From Ramlibacter pinisoli (GTDB taxonomy: Bacteria; Pseudomonadota; Gammaproteobacteria; Burkholderiales; Burkholderiaceae_C): a stretch of DNA of 64,000 nt. The number at the start of each line of letters is the position of its first letter. Position 1 is the first letter of the stretch. The stretch spans positions 62,001 to 126,000 of the forward strand of contig NZ_WSEL01000006.1 of assembly GCF_009758015.1 (NCBI RefSeq), in the 5' to 3' direction. The notes under the pieces are model-generated. The model made no database searches. It saw only the letters and a program-made list of their open reading frames with translations, and had not been told where the DNA came from. Both the position numbers and the translations under genes were made by a program. Shown here in pieces: positions 53,437 to 62,175 of the stretch.

Positions 53437-54336
53437 TCAGGCCGCCGGTTCGGCCATCAGCTCGCCGCACAGGTCGACCAGCCGCTGGGCGGCGGGCGAG
53501 AGCGAGAAGCCGCGGATGGTGACCACGGCGATGGTGCGGCTGAGCACCGGGGCCAGGATGCGCACCGCCTTCAGCGGGGTGCGCCGGGGCACCGCGACGG
53601 CCGGCAGCATGGCCACGCCCAGGCCGGCCTCGGCCATCGCGACCAGGGTGGCGACGCTGGTGAATTCGTAGTTGGACTGCACGACCAGCCCCTGGCCGCG
53701 CAGCGCATCGTCCAGGTGGCCGCGGAACAGGGTCGCGTCCGACAGGGTGAGCAGCGGCAGCCGGGCCAGCTCGCGCAGCGAGATGCCGGTGCGGCCGCGG
53801 TCGCGGTAGCTGCGCGGCAGCAGCGCCCGGTATTCGTCCTCGAACAGCGGGGCGAAATCGAGCTCGCCGGGCCGCTCGGGCACCGGGCCGATGCCGAAGT
53901 CGACCTCGCGCCGCCGCACCGCTTCCAGCAGCCCGGCGTGGGTGAGTTCGCGCACGTGCAGGGTGATGCCCGGGTACTGGGCAGCGAAGCGGGTGAGGAT
54001 GGGCGGCAGCCGGGTCGCCGCCACCGTGGGCACGCAGGCGAAAGCCAGGTGGCCGTGCAGCACGTGGGCGGCCTGCTGGATGCGCGCCAGGCCCCCGTCG
54101 AGCTCGGCCATGGCCTTGCGCGCGCTGATCAGCAGCTGCTCGCCCTCGCGCGTGAGGTCGACCCGCCGCGTGGTGCGCTGGAACAGCGCCACCCCCAGCT
54201 GCTCCTCGAGCTGCTTGACCTGCATGCTCACGGCCGGCAGCGACAGGTGCAGCTGGTCGGCCGCCTTGCGGAAGCTGGCGTTCTCGGCCACCGCCAGGAA
54301 GGTGGCGAGCAGCTTGAGGTTGATGCGGTTGTTCAC
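53437..54336 (-). CDS. LysR family transcriptional regulator
   Basis: A 299-residue regulator: INLKLLATFLAVAENASFRK, AADQLHLSLPAVSMQVKQLEEQLG (helix-turn-helix) and FQRTTRRVDLTREGEQLL; effector domain with FACVPTVAATRLPPIL. GTG at 54336 is preferred, since an upstream ATG at 54375 would leave only 27 nt to the divergent dioxygenase gene. Two LysR-type palindromes sit at this start, implying autoregulation and control of the dioxygenase. Confidence 0.88.
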   Translation of the reverse strand: MNNRINLKLLATFLAVAENASFRKAADQLHLSLPAVSMQVKQLEEQLGVALFQRTTRRVDLTREGEQLLISARKAMAELDGGLARIQQAAHVLHGHLAFACVPTVAATRLPPILTRFAAQYPGITLHVRELTHAGLLEAVRRREVDFGIGPVPERPGELDFAPLFEDEYRALLPRSYRDRGRTGISLRELARLPLLTLSDATLFRGHLDDALRGQGLVVQSNYEFTSVATLVAMAEAGLGVAMLPAVAVPRRTPLKAVRILAPVLSRTIAVVTIRGFSLSPAAQRLVDLCGELMAEPAA

Positions 54337-54367
54337 GAAACTTGAACAATGCCTCAGATCATTTGAG
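54329..54367. promoter_or_regulatory. Two LysR-type operator palindromes between lysR and tauD-like gene
   Basis: TTGTTCA-N7-TGAACAA (54329-54349, perfect 7-bp arms) and CTCA-N7-TGAG (54353-54367) each contain the T-N11-A core of LysR binding sites. Their centres are 21 bp apart, two helical turns, as expected for a recognition site plus an activation site. They lie between the divergent LysR and dioxygenase genes. Confidence 0.6.
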
Positions 54368-54402
54368 TTGTCCATCGCGCGGGCGCTGCCTACGATGGCG
54401 CC

Positions 54403-55224
54403 ATGAAGATCCGACAAGTGGCTGGCGCCCTGGGCGCCGAAGTGACCGGCCTGCGGCTGGACCGACTGACCGACGGCGAGGCGGCCGAGGTGCGCCAGGC
54501 GTTCCTGCGCCACGGCGTGCTGTTCTTCCGCGACCAGATGCTGGAATCGGCGCAGTTCCTCGCCTTCGCCCGCCAGATGGGCGAGCCGACGTTCTACCCC
54601 TTCGTCAAGGGCCTGCCCGAGGCGCCCGAGATCATCGAGGTGAAGAAGCTCGAGCACGAGAAGGTCAACTTCGGCGGCGTCTGGCATTCCGACACCACCT
54701 ACCTGGAAGAGCCACCCAAGGGGACGATGCTGCTGGCGCGCGAGGTTCCGCCGTTCGGCGGCGACACCCTGTTCGCCAGCCAGCACGCCGCCTACGACGC
54801 CCTGTCCGACCGCATGAAGGCCATGCTCGAAGGCCTCACCGGCATCAGCAGCTCGGCCAAGGCCGACGTCTCCAAGACCCGCGAGGACCGGATCAAGGAA
54901 GACGGCACCAGCGAGGCGAAGAAGGATTACCAGGCCGAGCACCCGGTGGTGCGCACCCACCCCGAGACCGGCCGCAAGAGCCTGTACGTGAACGAGGCCC
55001 ACACCGCCGGCATCAAGGAACTGCCGGCCGCCGAGGGCGAGGCGCTGCTGCAGTTCCTGTTCAAGCACCAGGTGCGGCCGGAGTTCACCTGCCGCCTGGT
55101 CTGGCAACCGGGCTCGATGGCCTACTGGGACAACCGCTGCGTCATGCACAACCCGGTCAACGACTACCACGGCTACCGCCGGCTGATGCACCGCATCACG
55201 CTCAAGGGCGACCGGCCGCGCTGA
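54403..55224 (+). CDS. TauD/TfdA family Fe(II)/alpha-ketoglutarate dioxygenase
   Basis: A 273-residue non-haem iron dioxygenase. The iron triad is visible: FGGVWHSDTTYLEEPPKGTM supplies His and Asp, and CVMHNPVNDYHGYRRLMHRI supplies the distal His, with Arg in RRLMHR for alpha-ketoglutarate. LFASQHAAYDALSDRMKAML is typical of the TauD/TfdA branch. It oxidises an organic acid, ether or sulfonate, coupled to succinate formation. Divergent from a LysR regulator. Substrate not predictable. Confidence 0.92.
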   Translation: MKIRQVAGALGAEVTGLRLDRLTDGEAAEVRQAFLRHGVLFFRDQMLESAQFLAFARQMGEPTFYPFVKGLPEAPEIIEVKKLEHEKVNFGGVWHSDTTYLEEPPKGTMLLAREVPPFGGDTLFASQHAAYDALSDRMKAMLEGLTGISSSAKADVSKTREDRIKEDGTSEAKKDYQAEHPVVRTHPETGRKSLYVNEAHTAGIKELPAAEGEALLQFLFKHQVRPEFTCRLVWQPGSMAYWDNRCVMHNPVNDYHGYRRLMHRITLKGDRPR

Positions 55225-55383
55225 GCGCGCACGCGCCCCGGCCGGCACGGCCGGGGATGGACATGAGGTGCGGCGGCCGCGCCGTCCGCAGTAGCCGGCC
55301 TGATGCCCGGCATCAGATCACCTGATTTGCCCCGCCCCCGGGGCACCGATACGCTGCCGCAGGACTGACACCTGCGGGGCACG

Positions 55384-56127
55384 ATGAGCGAAGCGATCTG
55401 GGCGAGCTGGTACGACCTGGAGCCGGGCGAGCAACCGGCCTTCCTGGACTGGGCGCACGCGCACTGGCTGCCCTGGCTGCAGCAGCGGCCCGGCATCGGC
55501 TGGGTGGCGCACTACCGCGGCGTCGGGCACGGCCCGGCCCTGGCCACGTACCACGACATCGCCGGCCATGCGCCGGACGGCGAGACCGGCACCGGCACCC
55601 AGTTCGTGGTGCTGGCCGGCGCCGCCGGCTCCCACACCTTCTACCGGCCCCTGCTCGAGCGGGTCGCCATGCCCGACGGCTTCGCCGCCATGCTGGCGCG
55701 CCGCCGCGGCCTGCGCCAGGCCGTGCTGGTCGAGGAGGCGCGGGTCAACGGCCCGGCCCTGCTGGCGCGTCCGCCGGGCGCCACGCCGGCACCGGCGATC
55801 CAGTTCGGCACCTACCGCATCCGCACCGTGGAAGAGGAGCAGGACATCAACTGCTGGTACGCGCACCAGCGCTTCCCGCTCATGGCGCGCATGCCGGGCA
55901 GCGTGATGACGCGCAAGTTCGTCACCTCGACCGGCTGGGCCAAGCACGGCATCCTGTACGAGTTCGAGTCGCTGGCGGCGCGCACGCGCCACTTCGAGGA
56001 GCCGGAGGAATCCAAGGTGGTCGACACGGCCGAATGGACCGGCCGCATCGTGCGCACCACGCTGCACACGCCCGGCTCGCCCTTCGTCGGCGAGCGCACC
56101 TGGCCGCCGGTGGAGCAGCCGGCCTGA
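55384..56127 (+). CDS. Uncharacterised protein, possible dimeric alpha/beta barrel
   Basis: A 247-residue protein starting MSEAIWASWYDLEPGEQPAF. Aromatic-rich strands (WVAHYRGVGHG, TFYRPLLERVAMP; later NCWYAHQRFPLMARMPG and HGILYEFESL) suggest two alpha/beta-barrel-like halves as in EthD-like proteins, but I do not recognise the family firmly. No signal peptide. It lies between the dioxygenase and a Bug receptor on the same strand and is probably part of that catabolic set. Confidence 0.7.
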   Translation: MSEAIWASWYDLEPGEQPAFLDWAHAHWLPWLQQRPGIGWVAHYRGVGHGPALATYHDIAGHAPDGETGTGTQFVVLAGAAGSHTFYRPLLERVAMPDGFAAMLARRRGLRQAVLVEEARVNGPALLARPPGATPAPAIQFGTYRIRTVEEEQDINCWYAHQRFPLMARMPGSVMTRKFVTSTGWAKHGILYEFESLAARTRHFEEPEESKVVDTAEWTGRIVRTTLHTPGSPFVGERTWPPVEQPA

Positions 56128-56152
56128 GCCCCCCAGAAGAGGAGACACCCCC

Positions 56153-57133
56153 ATGACCCCTTTCCTGCGCCGCCGCCAGCTGCTGGCGGCCACCGCCGGC
56201 GCCGTCGCGCTGCCGCTGGTGGCCCGCGCGCAAACCTGGCCGTCGCGGCCGATCACCTTCCTGGTGCCGCTGCAGGCCGGCAGCGCCGGCGACGTCGTGA
56301 TGCGCGCAGTGGCGCAGAAGATGGGTGAGTCAGTGCGCCAGCCGGTGGTGGTCGAGAACCAGGCCGGCGTGGCCGGCCTGCTCGGTGCGGAAAAGATCTC
56401 CGGCGCGCCGCCCGACGGCTACCTGCTGGGCGGCATCAGCGACAGCGTGCTGAACTACGCCGCCCAGTTCAACGACAAGCCCCGGGTCGATGCCCTGGGC
56501 GGCTTCGAGCCGGTGGGGATGGTCGCCAACGTCAGCTGGGTGCTGGTGGTGCATCCCTCGCTGGGCGTGCGCACGCTGAAGGACTTCCTGGCGCTGGCCA
56601 GGCAGCGGCCGGGGCGCATCGACTACGCGTCGGCCGGCACCGGCAGCCCGCACCACATCTCGATGGAACTGCTCAAGGCCAGCAGCGGCATCTCCCTCAC
56701 CCACATCCCCTACCGCGGCGCGACCCAGAGCATCACCGACCTGGCCGGCGGCCAGGTCGGCGCCGCGATGTCGGCGGTGTCGGTGGTGCTGCCCTTCGTC
56801 AAGGACGGCCGGCTGGTGCCGCTGGCGGTGCCGCAGGCGCAGCGCTCGGCGCTGCTGCCGGACGTGCCCACCTTCGCCGAGGCCGGACTGCCGGGGTTCC
56901 AGTTCTCGACCTGGGTCGGCCTCTACGCGCCCAGGGGCACGCCGCGCCCGCTGGTGGCCCAGATCAACACCGAGCTGCGCAAGGCGCTGGCCGATCCCGC
57001 CCTGCGCGAACGGCTGCTGCCGCTGGGGCTGGAGCCATCGCCCTCGTCGCCGGAGGAGCTGCGCGAACTCACCCGCAGCGGCCACGCCCGGGTCGGCAAA
57101 CTGATCAAGGACATCGGCATCAAGCCGGAATAG
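56153..57133 (+). CDS. Bug family tripartite tricarboxylate transporter receptor
   Basis: A 326-residue periplasmic binding protein with a twin-arginine-like leader (MTPFLRRRQLLAATAGAVAL) and cleavage near ARAQT. WPSRPITFLVPLQAGSAGDV and ENQAGVAGLLGAEKI are ligand-loop motifs; LTHIPYRGATQSITDLAGGQ is the central signature. AAGAGGAGACACCCCC precedes the ATG. It is followed 6 nt later by the LLM monooxygenase gene, suggesting it captures that enzyme's substrate. Confidence 0.92.
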   Translation: MTPFLRRRQLLAATAGAVALPLVARAQTWPSRPITFLVPLQAGSAGDVVMRAVAQKMGESVRQPVVVENQAGVAGLLGAEKISGAPPDGYLLGGISDSVLNYAAQFNDKPRVDALGGFEPVGMVANVSWVLVVHPSLGVRTLKDFLALARQRPGRIDYASAGTGSPHHISMELLKASSGISLTHIPYRGATQSITDLAGGQVGAAMSAVSVVLPFVKDGRLVPLAVPQAQRSALLPDVPTFAEAGLPGFQFSTWVGLYAPRGTPRPLVAQINTELRKALADPALRERLLPLGLEPSPSSPEELRELTRSGHARVGKLIKDIGIKPE

Positions 57134-57139
57134 GACACC

Positions 57140-58240
57140 ATGAAACTGGGCATGTTCATGATGCCGCTGCACCCGTTGCACCGGAACCCCACCCGCACGC
57201 TGCAGGAGGACCGGCAGGCCGTCATCCTGGCCGATCAGCTCGGCTTCCACGACGCCTTCGTCGGCGAGCACCTGACCGACCAGGCCGAGAACGTCACCAA
57301 CTCGCTGATCTTCCTGGCCACGCTGATCGCCGAGACGCGCTCGATCAAGCTGGCCACCGGCACCTCCAACCTGTCGCACATGCACCCGGTGCTGGTGGCC
57401 GCGCATGCGGCCATGTTCGACCACCTGGCGCAGGGCCGCTTCATCTTCGGCATCAGCCCGGGCGCGCTGGTGTCCGACGCCGAGGCGCTGGGCATCCTCG
57501 AGCAGGACCGCAACCAGCTGTTCGCCGAGGCCATCGACGTCATCCTGGCGATCTGGGCCGGCGAGCCGCCGTACGACATCGAGCTGCCGGGCAACCGCTT
57601 CAAGGTCACGACCCGTACCACCCAGGTGCCGGCCATCGGCATGGGCGTGATGTCCAAGCCGTTCCAGCAGCCGCGGCCCGAGATCGTGGGCACCGTGGTG
57701 GCGCCGTTCTCCAAGGGCGTGATCGCCATGGGCCAGCGCGACTTCCACCCGCTGTCGGCCAACTTCCTGCTGCCGCAGTGGCTGCCCAGCCACTGGGCCA
57801 ACTACGCCCAGGGCAAGGCCAACGCCGGCCTGGCGGCCGACCCGGCCGACTGGCGGGTGGCACGCACCATCTTCGTGGCCGACGACGCCGCCACCGCGCG
57901 CGCCTACGGCCGCGACGACGCCAACAGCCCCTACCGCTTCTACTACTCGCAGCTGTACACCAAGCTGAAGAAGGCCAACCGGCACGAGGTGTTCAAGGAG
58001 CGCCGCGACCAGCCCGACGACGAGGTCACGCTGGACCGCATCCTCGACCGGCTGGTGATCGCCGGCACCGTCCCCGAGGTGGTCGACCAGATCCTCACCC
58101 TGCGCGACCAGGTGGGCGACTTCGGCGAGCTGGTCTACGCCGGCATGGACTGGGTCGACGAGGCCCTGGGCCGCCGCTCCATGCAGCTGATGGCCGAAGA
58201 GGTGATGCCGCGCGTCAACGCGGCCATCGCCGGGCGCTGA
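57140..58240 (+). CDS. LLM class flavin-dependent monooxygenase
   Basis: A 366-residue luciferase-like flavin enzyme. MKLGMFMMPLHPLHRNPTRT, DAFVGEHLTDQAENVTNSL, LATGTSNLSHMHPVLVAAHA and GRFIFGISPGALVSDAEALG are bacterial luciferase-type strands binding reduced FMN. It inserts oxygen into, or cleaves, an organic substrate and needs a flavin reductase; one is encoded at 60142. An alpha/beta hydrolase follows after 2 nt. The likely pathway is monooxygenation then hydrolysis (inference). Confidence 0.92.
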   Translation: MKLGMFMMPLHPLHRNPTRTLQEDRQAVILADQLGFHDAFVGEHLTDQAENVTNSLIFLATLIAETRSIKLATGTSNLSHMHPVLVAAHAAMFDHLAQGRFIFGISPGALVSDAEALGILEQDRNQLFAEAIDVILAIWAGEPPYDIELPGNRFKVTTRTTQVPAIGMGVMSKPFQQPRPEIVGTVVAPFSKGVIAMGQRDFHPLSANFLLPQWLPSHWANYAQGKANAGLAADPADWRVARTIFVADDAATARAYGRDDANSPYRFYYSQLYTKLKKANRHEVFKERRDQPDDEVTLDRILDRLVIAGTVPEVVDQILTLRDQVGDFGELVYAGMDWVDEALGRRSMQLMAEEVMPRVNAAIAGR

Positions 58241-58242
58241 GC

Positions 58243-59088
58243 ATGGCGGCCTTGCCTCCATCGCCATCCGCGGTGCACGCCGACGGCGGGCGCTGCAACG
58301 TGCACGGCGCGGCCATCGCCTACCGGCTGCAGGGCCCGGTCGACGCGCCGGTGCTGATGCTGGGCAACAGCCTGGCGGCCGACCTGGAGATGTGGGACGG
58401 CAACCTGCCGGCGCTGGGGCAGCACTTCCGCGTGCTGCGCTACGACATGCGCGGCCACGGCGCCTCGTCGACGCCGGCCGGGCCCTACACGCTGGAACTG
58501 CTGGCCGACGACGCCATCGCGCTGCTCGACGCCCTGCGCATCGACAAGGTCCACTTCGTCGGCGTGTCGCTCGGCGGCATGGTCGCGCAGCAGCTGGCGG
58601 CACGCTATCCCAACCGCATCGCCAGCGTGGTGCTGTGCGCCACCATGAGCAACCAGGCCGCGCCGGCCGCCTGGGACGAGCGCATGGCGGCGGTGCGGCG
58701 CGGCGGCATGGAAGCCATCGCCGAGGCCACGCTGCAGCGCTGGTTCACGCCGGCCTTCCACGCCGAGGCGCCGCAGGCGCTGGCGGCCGTGCGCCGGATG
58801 GTGCTGGCCACCCGGCCGGAGGGCTACCTGGGCTGCGCCGCCGCGATCCGCGCGCTGGCGCAGGACGCCCTGCTGCCACGCATCGCCGGCCCCTGCCTGG
58901 TGCTGGCCGGCGAGCACGACGGCGCCGCCACGCCGGCCATCGCCCAGTCCCTGGCGCAGCGCATCCCGGGCGCGCAGCTGCACGTGGTGCCGGGGGCGGC
59001 GCACCTGCCGAACATCGAGCGCCAGGCCGCCTTCGACGCCCGCGTGCTGGCCTTCCTCGCGGACGCCACCGCCGCGACCGGCCGCTAA
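58243..59088 (+). CDS. Alpha/beta hydrolase (PcaD-like)
   Basis: A 281-residue hydrolase. VLMLGNSLAADLEMWDGNLP, LRYDMRGHGAS and the nucleophile elbow FVGVSLGGMVAQQLA resemble 3-oxoadipate enol-lactonases and related esterases; GEHDGAATPAIA supplies the acid and PGAAHLPNIERQA the catalytic His. It begins 2 nt after the monooxygenase stop. It probably hydrolyses an ester or lactone formed by that enzyme. Confidence 0.9.
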   Translation: MAALPPSPSAVHADGGRCNVHGAAIAYRLQGPVDAPVLMLGNSLAADLEMWDGNLPALGQHFRVLRYDMRGHGASSTPAGPYTLELLADDAIALLDALRIDKVHFVGVSLGGMVAQQLAARYPNRIASVVLCATMSNQAAPAAWDERMAAVRRGGMEAIAEATLQRWFTPAFHAEAPQALAAVRRMVLATRPEGYLGCAAAIRALAQDALLPRIAGPCLVLAGEHDGAATPAIAQSLAQRIPGAQLHVVPGAAHLPNIERQAAFDARVLAFLADATAATGR

Positions 59089-59126
59089 ACTGCGCCGGCG
59101 TCGCCGGTCGCGCGACGAGGTTGCCC

Positions 59127-60083
59127 ATGGTCCCCAGCCTGCGCGAGATCCGCCTGTTCGTCGCCGTCTACGAGGAGCAGTCCTTCACCGCCGCCGCGGT
59201 GCGCGAGCACGCCACGCAGTCGGGCGTGTCGCAGCACATCAAGAACCTGGAAGACCGCCTGGGCGTGCAACTGCTGGACCGGCAGAAGGGCGTGCGGCCG
59301 ACACCGGCCGGCAGCGCCTACTACCTGCGCTGCCTGGAGGTGCTCAAGGCGCACGCGCTGGCCCGCCGCACGCTGGACGAGTTCTCGGCCGGCCTCTCGG
59401 GCGAGGTAGTGGTCGGCCTGATGCCCACCATGACGCGCTCCATCGTCGCGCCGGCGGTGCAGGCGTTCGGCGCCCGCCATCCCAACGTGCACGTGCGCAT
59501 CGTCGAGGCCTACAGCGCCGTGCTCACCAACGCGCTGCGCGCTGGCGAACTCGATTTCGCCATCGTGCCGCGCCCGGGCGGCGGCGCCACCGGCATCCGC
59601 GCCACGCTGTTCGCGCGGACGCCCGAGTTCCTGGTCTCGGCGCCCGGCGGGCCGCTGGTGCACGGCGCCCCGGTGCGGCTGGCCGACCTGCAGGGGCTGC
59701 GGCTGGTGGTGCCGGGCGAGGCCAACGCGCGCCGGCCGCTGCTGGAGCAGTACTTCGCCAGCCATGGCGTGGCGGTGGCGGCGCGGCTGGAGTTCGACAC
59801 CATGCTGGGCACGCTCGACCTGGTGGCGCGCAGCGACTGGCGCGCCGTGCTGCCGGGCGTGTTCGTCTCGCGCGACGTGGCCTCTGGCGCCTTCACGCTC
59901 AACCCGCTGGCCAACCCGGCACTGCTGCTGGACCTGGTGCTCATCGAGCCGGAACGCCAGCCGCTCTCGGCCGCCGCCGCCGCCTTCCTGGACGCGCTGC
60001 GCGAGGTGACCGACGCCGCCAACCTGGTGGCGGTGCGCATGGCCGACGGCGGCGCGGACGCGGCGGCCGATCAGCGCGCCTGA
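59127..60083 (+). CDS. LysR family transcriptional regulator
   Basis: A 318-residue regulator with MVPSLREIRLFVAVYEEQSF, AAVREHATQSGVSQHIKNLEDRLG (helix-turn-helix) and LLDRQKGVRPTPAG; effector domain TMTRSIVAPAVQAFGARHPN and DFAIVPRPGGGATGIRATLF. It lies in the same direction between hydrolase and flavin reductase genes, 38 nt after the hydrolase stop, so it may be co-transcribed and control this flavoenzyme set. Confidence 0.92.
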   Translation: MVPSLREIRLFVAVYEEQSFTAAAVREHATQSGVSQHIKNLEDRLGVQLLDRQKGVRPTPAGSAYYLRCLEVLKAHALARRTLDEFSAGLSGEVVVGLMPTMTRSIVAPAVQAFGARHPNVHVRIVEAYSAVLTNALRAGELDFAIVPRPGGGATGIRATLFARTPEFLVSAPGGPLVHGAPVRLADLQGLRLVVPGEANARRPLLEQYFASHGVAVAARLEFDTMLGTLDLVARSDWRAVLPGVFVSRDVASGAFTLNPLANPALLLDLVLIEPERQPLSAAAAAFLDALREVTDAANLVAVRMADGGADAAADQRA

Positions 60084-60141
60084 TACGCCCGATCAGGACT
60101 GCTCATTTCCCTGCCGGCCGGCCCCGGCCTAGGCTTGCCCC

Positions 60142-60672
60142 ATGCAAGCCCACGCCAGTGCGATCGATCCCGGGGAACTGCGCCGCGCCTTCGGCAGCTT
60201 CGTCACAGGGGTCACCATCGTCACCGCGCTGGATGCCGGCGGGCGCCCGGTCGGCCTGACGGCCAACTCGTTTGCCTCGGTCTCGCTCGAACCGCCGCTG
60301 GTGCTGTGGAGCCAGTCGCTCACGGCGCCCAGCCACCCGGTGTTCCGCGGCGCCGAACGCTTCGCCATCAACATCCTGGCCGACGACCAGGCCGGCCTGT
60401 CGGACCGCTTCGCCCGTGGCGGCACCGACAAGTTCAGCGGCGTCACGGTGCGCGAAGGCCTGGGCGGCGTGCCGCTCATCGACGGCGCCGCCGCCCTGCT
60501 CGAGTGCATCCGCGTCGCCACCTACCCGGGCGGCGACCACGCCATCTTCCTCGGGCGGGTGGAACGGTTCGAGCGCCACGGCCGTGCACCGCTGGTGTTC
60601 GCCGCCGGTGCCTACCACGCGATCGGCGCGCCGGGCGCCGCGCGCAGCCCGGCCCTGCATCCGGTGAGCTGA
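60142..60672 (+). CDS. Flavin reductase family protein
   Basis: A 176-residue FMN-binding split-barrel reductase: FGSFVTGVTIVTALDAGG and GLTANSFASVSLEPPLVLWS bind the flavin phosphate and ring; FAINILADDQAGLSDRFA and DHAIFLGRVERFE complete the fold. It supplies reduced FMN or FAD to a partner monooxygenase; the LLM enzyme at 57140 is the obvious local candidate. 58 nt after the LysR gene. Confidence 0.92.
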   Translation: MQAHASAIDPGELRRAFGSFVTGVTIVTALDAGGRPVGLTANSFASVSLEPPLVLWSQSLTAPSHPVFRGAERFAINILADDQAGLSDRFARGGTDKFSGVTVREGLGGVPLIDGAAALLECIRVATYPGGDHAIFLGRVERFERHGRAPLVFAAGAYHAIGAPGAARSPALHPVS

Positions 60673-60788
60673 CCGGGGCGCGGCATCCGGGCCGACGGGC
60701 ACACGGGATCGGCACCGACAGCGGCGCCCCGACCGGCCCGGGGCCGCCTCGGTATATTTGGCTTGGTCGATCCAAACGGAGTCCAAGC

Positions 60789-61157
60789 ATGCAATCGCGT
60801 TCGCGCCTGGGCCGCCCCCTCCGCTGGGGCTTGCCGCTCATCCTGGCGTTGCAGTTACCCCTCGCGCAGGCCGACCTGATCGGCCCGGAAGCGGCGATGC
60901 CCGAACCGGCGACCAGCCAGCTGGAGGCCGACCGGGCCAAGGTGCAGGAGTTCCTCGACAAGGCCAACGTCAAGGAACGCCTGCAGGCCATGGGCGTCAG
61001 CGGCGTCAACGCCAGCCAGCGCGTGGATGCGCTCACCGAGCAGGAAGTGCATGCGCTGGCGCAGCGCATCGACGGCATGCCCGTCGGCGCCGCGCTGAGC
61101 CAGACCGACCTGATCCTGATCCTGCTGGTCGCGGTCCTGATCATCGTCGCGATCTGA
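60789..61157 (+). CDS. PA2779 family protein
   Basis: A 122-residue small membrane-associated protein. The N-terminus has a signal-like stretch (WGLPLILALQLPLAQADL); a helical middle contains ADRAKVQEFLDKANVKERLQ and LTEQEVHALAQRID; the C-terminus is a hydrophobic anchor, LILILLVAVLIIVAI. This two-membrane-end plan is that of the DUF6627/PA2779 family. Function unknown. An inverted repeat TTTGG-N10-CCAAA (60757-60776) and a TATATT box (60753-60758) precede it. Confidence 0.8.
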   Translation: MQSRSRLGRPLRWGLPLILALQLPLAQADLIGPEAAMPEPATSQLEADRAKVQEFLDKANVKERLQAMGVSGVNASQRVDALTEQEVHALAQRIDGMPVGAALSQTDLILILLVAVLIIVAI

Positions 61158-61295
61158 GCGGTGCGAGGGCGCCGCCGGCGCCGTTCACGGCCGGTCGCCG
61201 CAAGCCCATCCATGAACCGGGCCGCCGCGTCAAGCGCGGCGGTTGCCGCCACGGGTCATTACACCGTCACCGATGGGTTCCGGCGACACTGCCTC

Positions 61296-61505
61296 ATGCA
61301 CAGCAATTCCCGATCCCTGACCCCCGCCGACCTGTCCGACGACTTCGATGACGGCCCGCGCCCCGCGCGCGAGCTGGCCCTGGAACGCAAGGCCATGGAG
61401 GAAGACATCGCCAAGCGCGCCTGGATGGCCGATTCGGCGCACCAGCTCGCCGGCCGCATCCCGACCTCCGTGTTCGCCCTGGGCGACCTGGCCACCGGCC
61501 GCTGA
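61296..61505 (+). CDS. Small protein of unknown function
   Basis: A 69-residue, highly charged protein: LTPADLSDDFDDGPRPAREL, ALERKAMEEDIAKRAWMADS, and a C-terminal SVFALGDLATGR. Composition is plausible for a real helical protein, but I know no family and see no strong ribosome site. A terminator follows 70 nt downstream (61575-61595). Confidence 0.5.
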   Translation: MHSNSRSLTPADLSDDFDDGPRPARELALERKAMEEDIAKRAWMADSAHQLAGRIPTSVFALGDLATGR

Positions 61506-61574
61506 CCCCAGCGCCTGCCGGTCTTTCCGCCGAGCGGCCAGCGCCGACGGCCCGACAGGCGCATAATGCCGGGA

Positions 61575-61595
61575 CGCCCCGAACAGTTCGGGGCG
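61575..61595 (+). terminator. Rho-independent terminator
   Basis: CGCCCCGAA-CAG-TTCGGGGCG, a perfect 9-bp stem, followed by TTGTTTC. It ends the transcript of the preceding small gene and separates it from the RRM gene. 61596-61704 is the leader of the latter. Confidence 0.8.
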
Positions 61596-61704
61596 TTGTT
61601 TCTGCGGTGACCAGTCTGCTTCGCGCTCCCGAACCCTTTACCCATGAGTTTGTGATTGCATCCCGGCTCCATCCGTGGCTCAAAACCCTTTGAATGGAGT
61701 CCTC

Positions 61705-62001
61705 ATGGGCAACAAACTTTACGTGGGCAACCTGCCCTATTCCTTCCGCGACAGTGACATGGAGCAAGCCTTCAGCCAGTACGGCTCGGTGGCCAGCGCC
61801 AAGGTCATGATGGACCGCGACAGCGGCCGTTCCAAGGGCTTCGGCTTCGTCGAGATGTCCAGCCCCGCGGAAGCGCAAGCTGCCATCCAGGGCCTGAACG
61901 GCCAGGACGTCGGCGGCCGTGGCCTCGTCGTCAACGAAGCCCGCCCGATGGAGCCGCGCGCTCCTCGCGCCGGCGGTTTCGGCGGCAATCGCGGCTACTG
62001 A
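61705..62001 (+). CDS. RNA-binding protein (RRM, cold-shock type)
   Basis: A 98-residue single RNA-recognition-motif protein. RNP2 is NKLYVGNLPYSF (residues 3-14), RNP1 is KGFGFVEM (about 52-59), and the tail is Gly/Arg-rich (PRAPRAGGFGGNRGY), as in cyanobacterial and proteobacterial Rbp proteins. These bind single-stranded RNA and are often cold-induced. ATGGAGTCCTC provides the ribosome site before ATG 61705. IF-1 follows 174 nt downstream. Confidence 0.92.
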   Translation: MGNKLYVGNLPYSFRDSDMEQAFSQYGSVASAKVMMDRDSGRSKGFGFVEMSSPAEAQAAIQGLNGQDVGGRGLVVNEARPMEPRAPRAGGFGGNRGY

Positions 62002-62175
62002 TCCTTCCAGCGCGCGGCACGGTCCCGTTGCGGGCCTGCCGCTTCCCGCGCCGCAACCGGCCCGCCCCCGCGGCGGTGCCCGGATTTGCCCGCGCGACGG
62101 CTGCCCGGCTCCCGGGCGCCCTACCCCGTTTTCCCCACATTGCCTGCATGCCGACGCGCATGCCAAAGGATTGCC

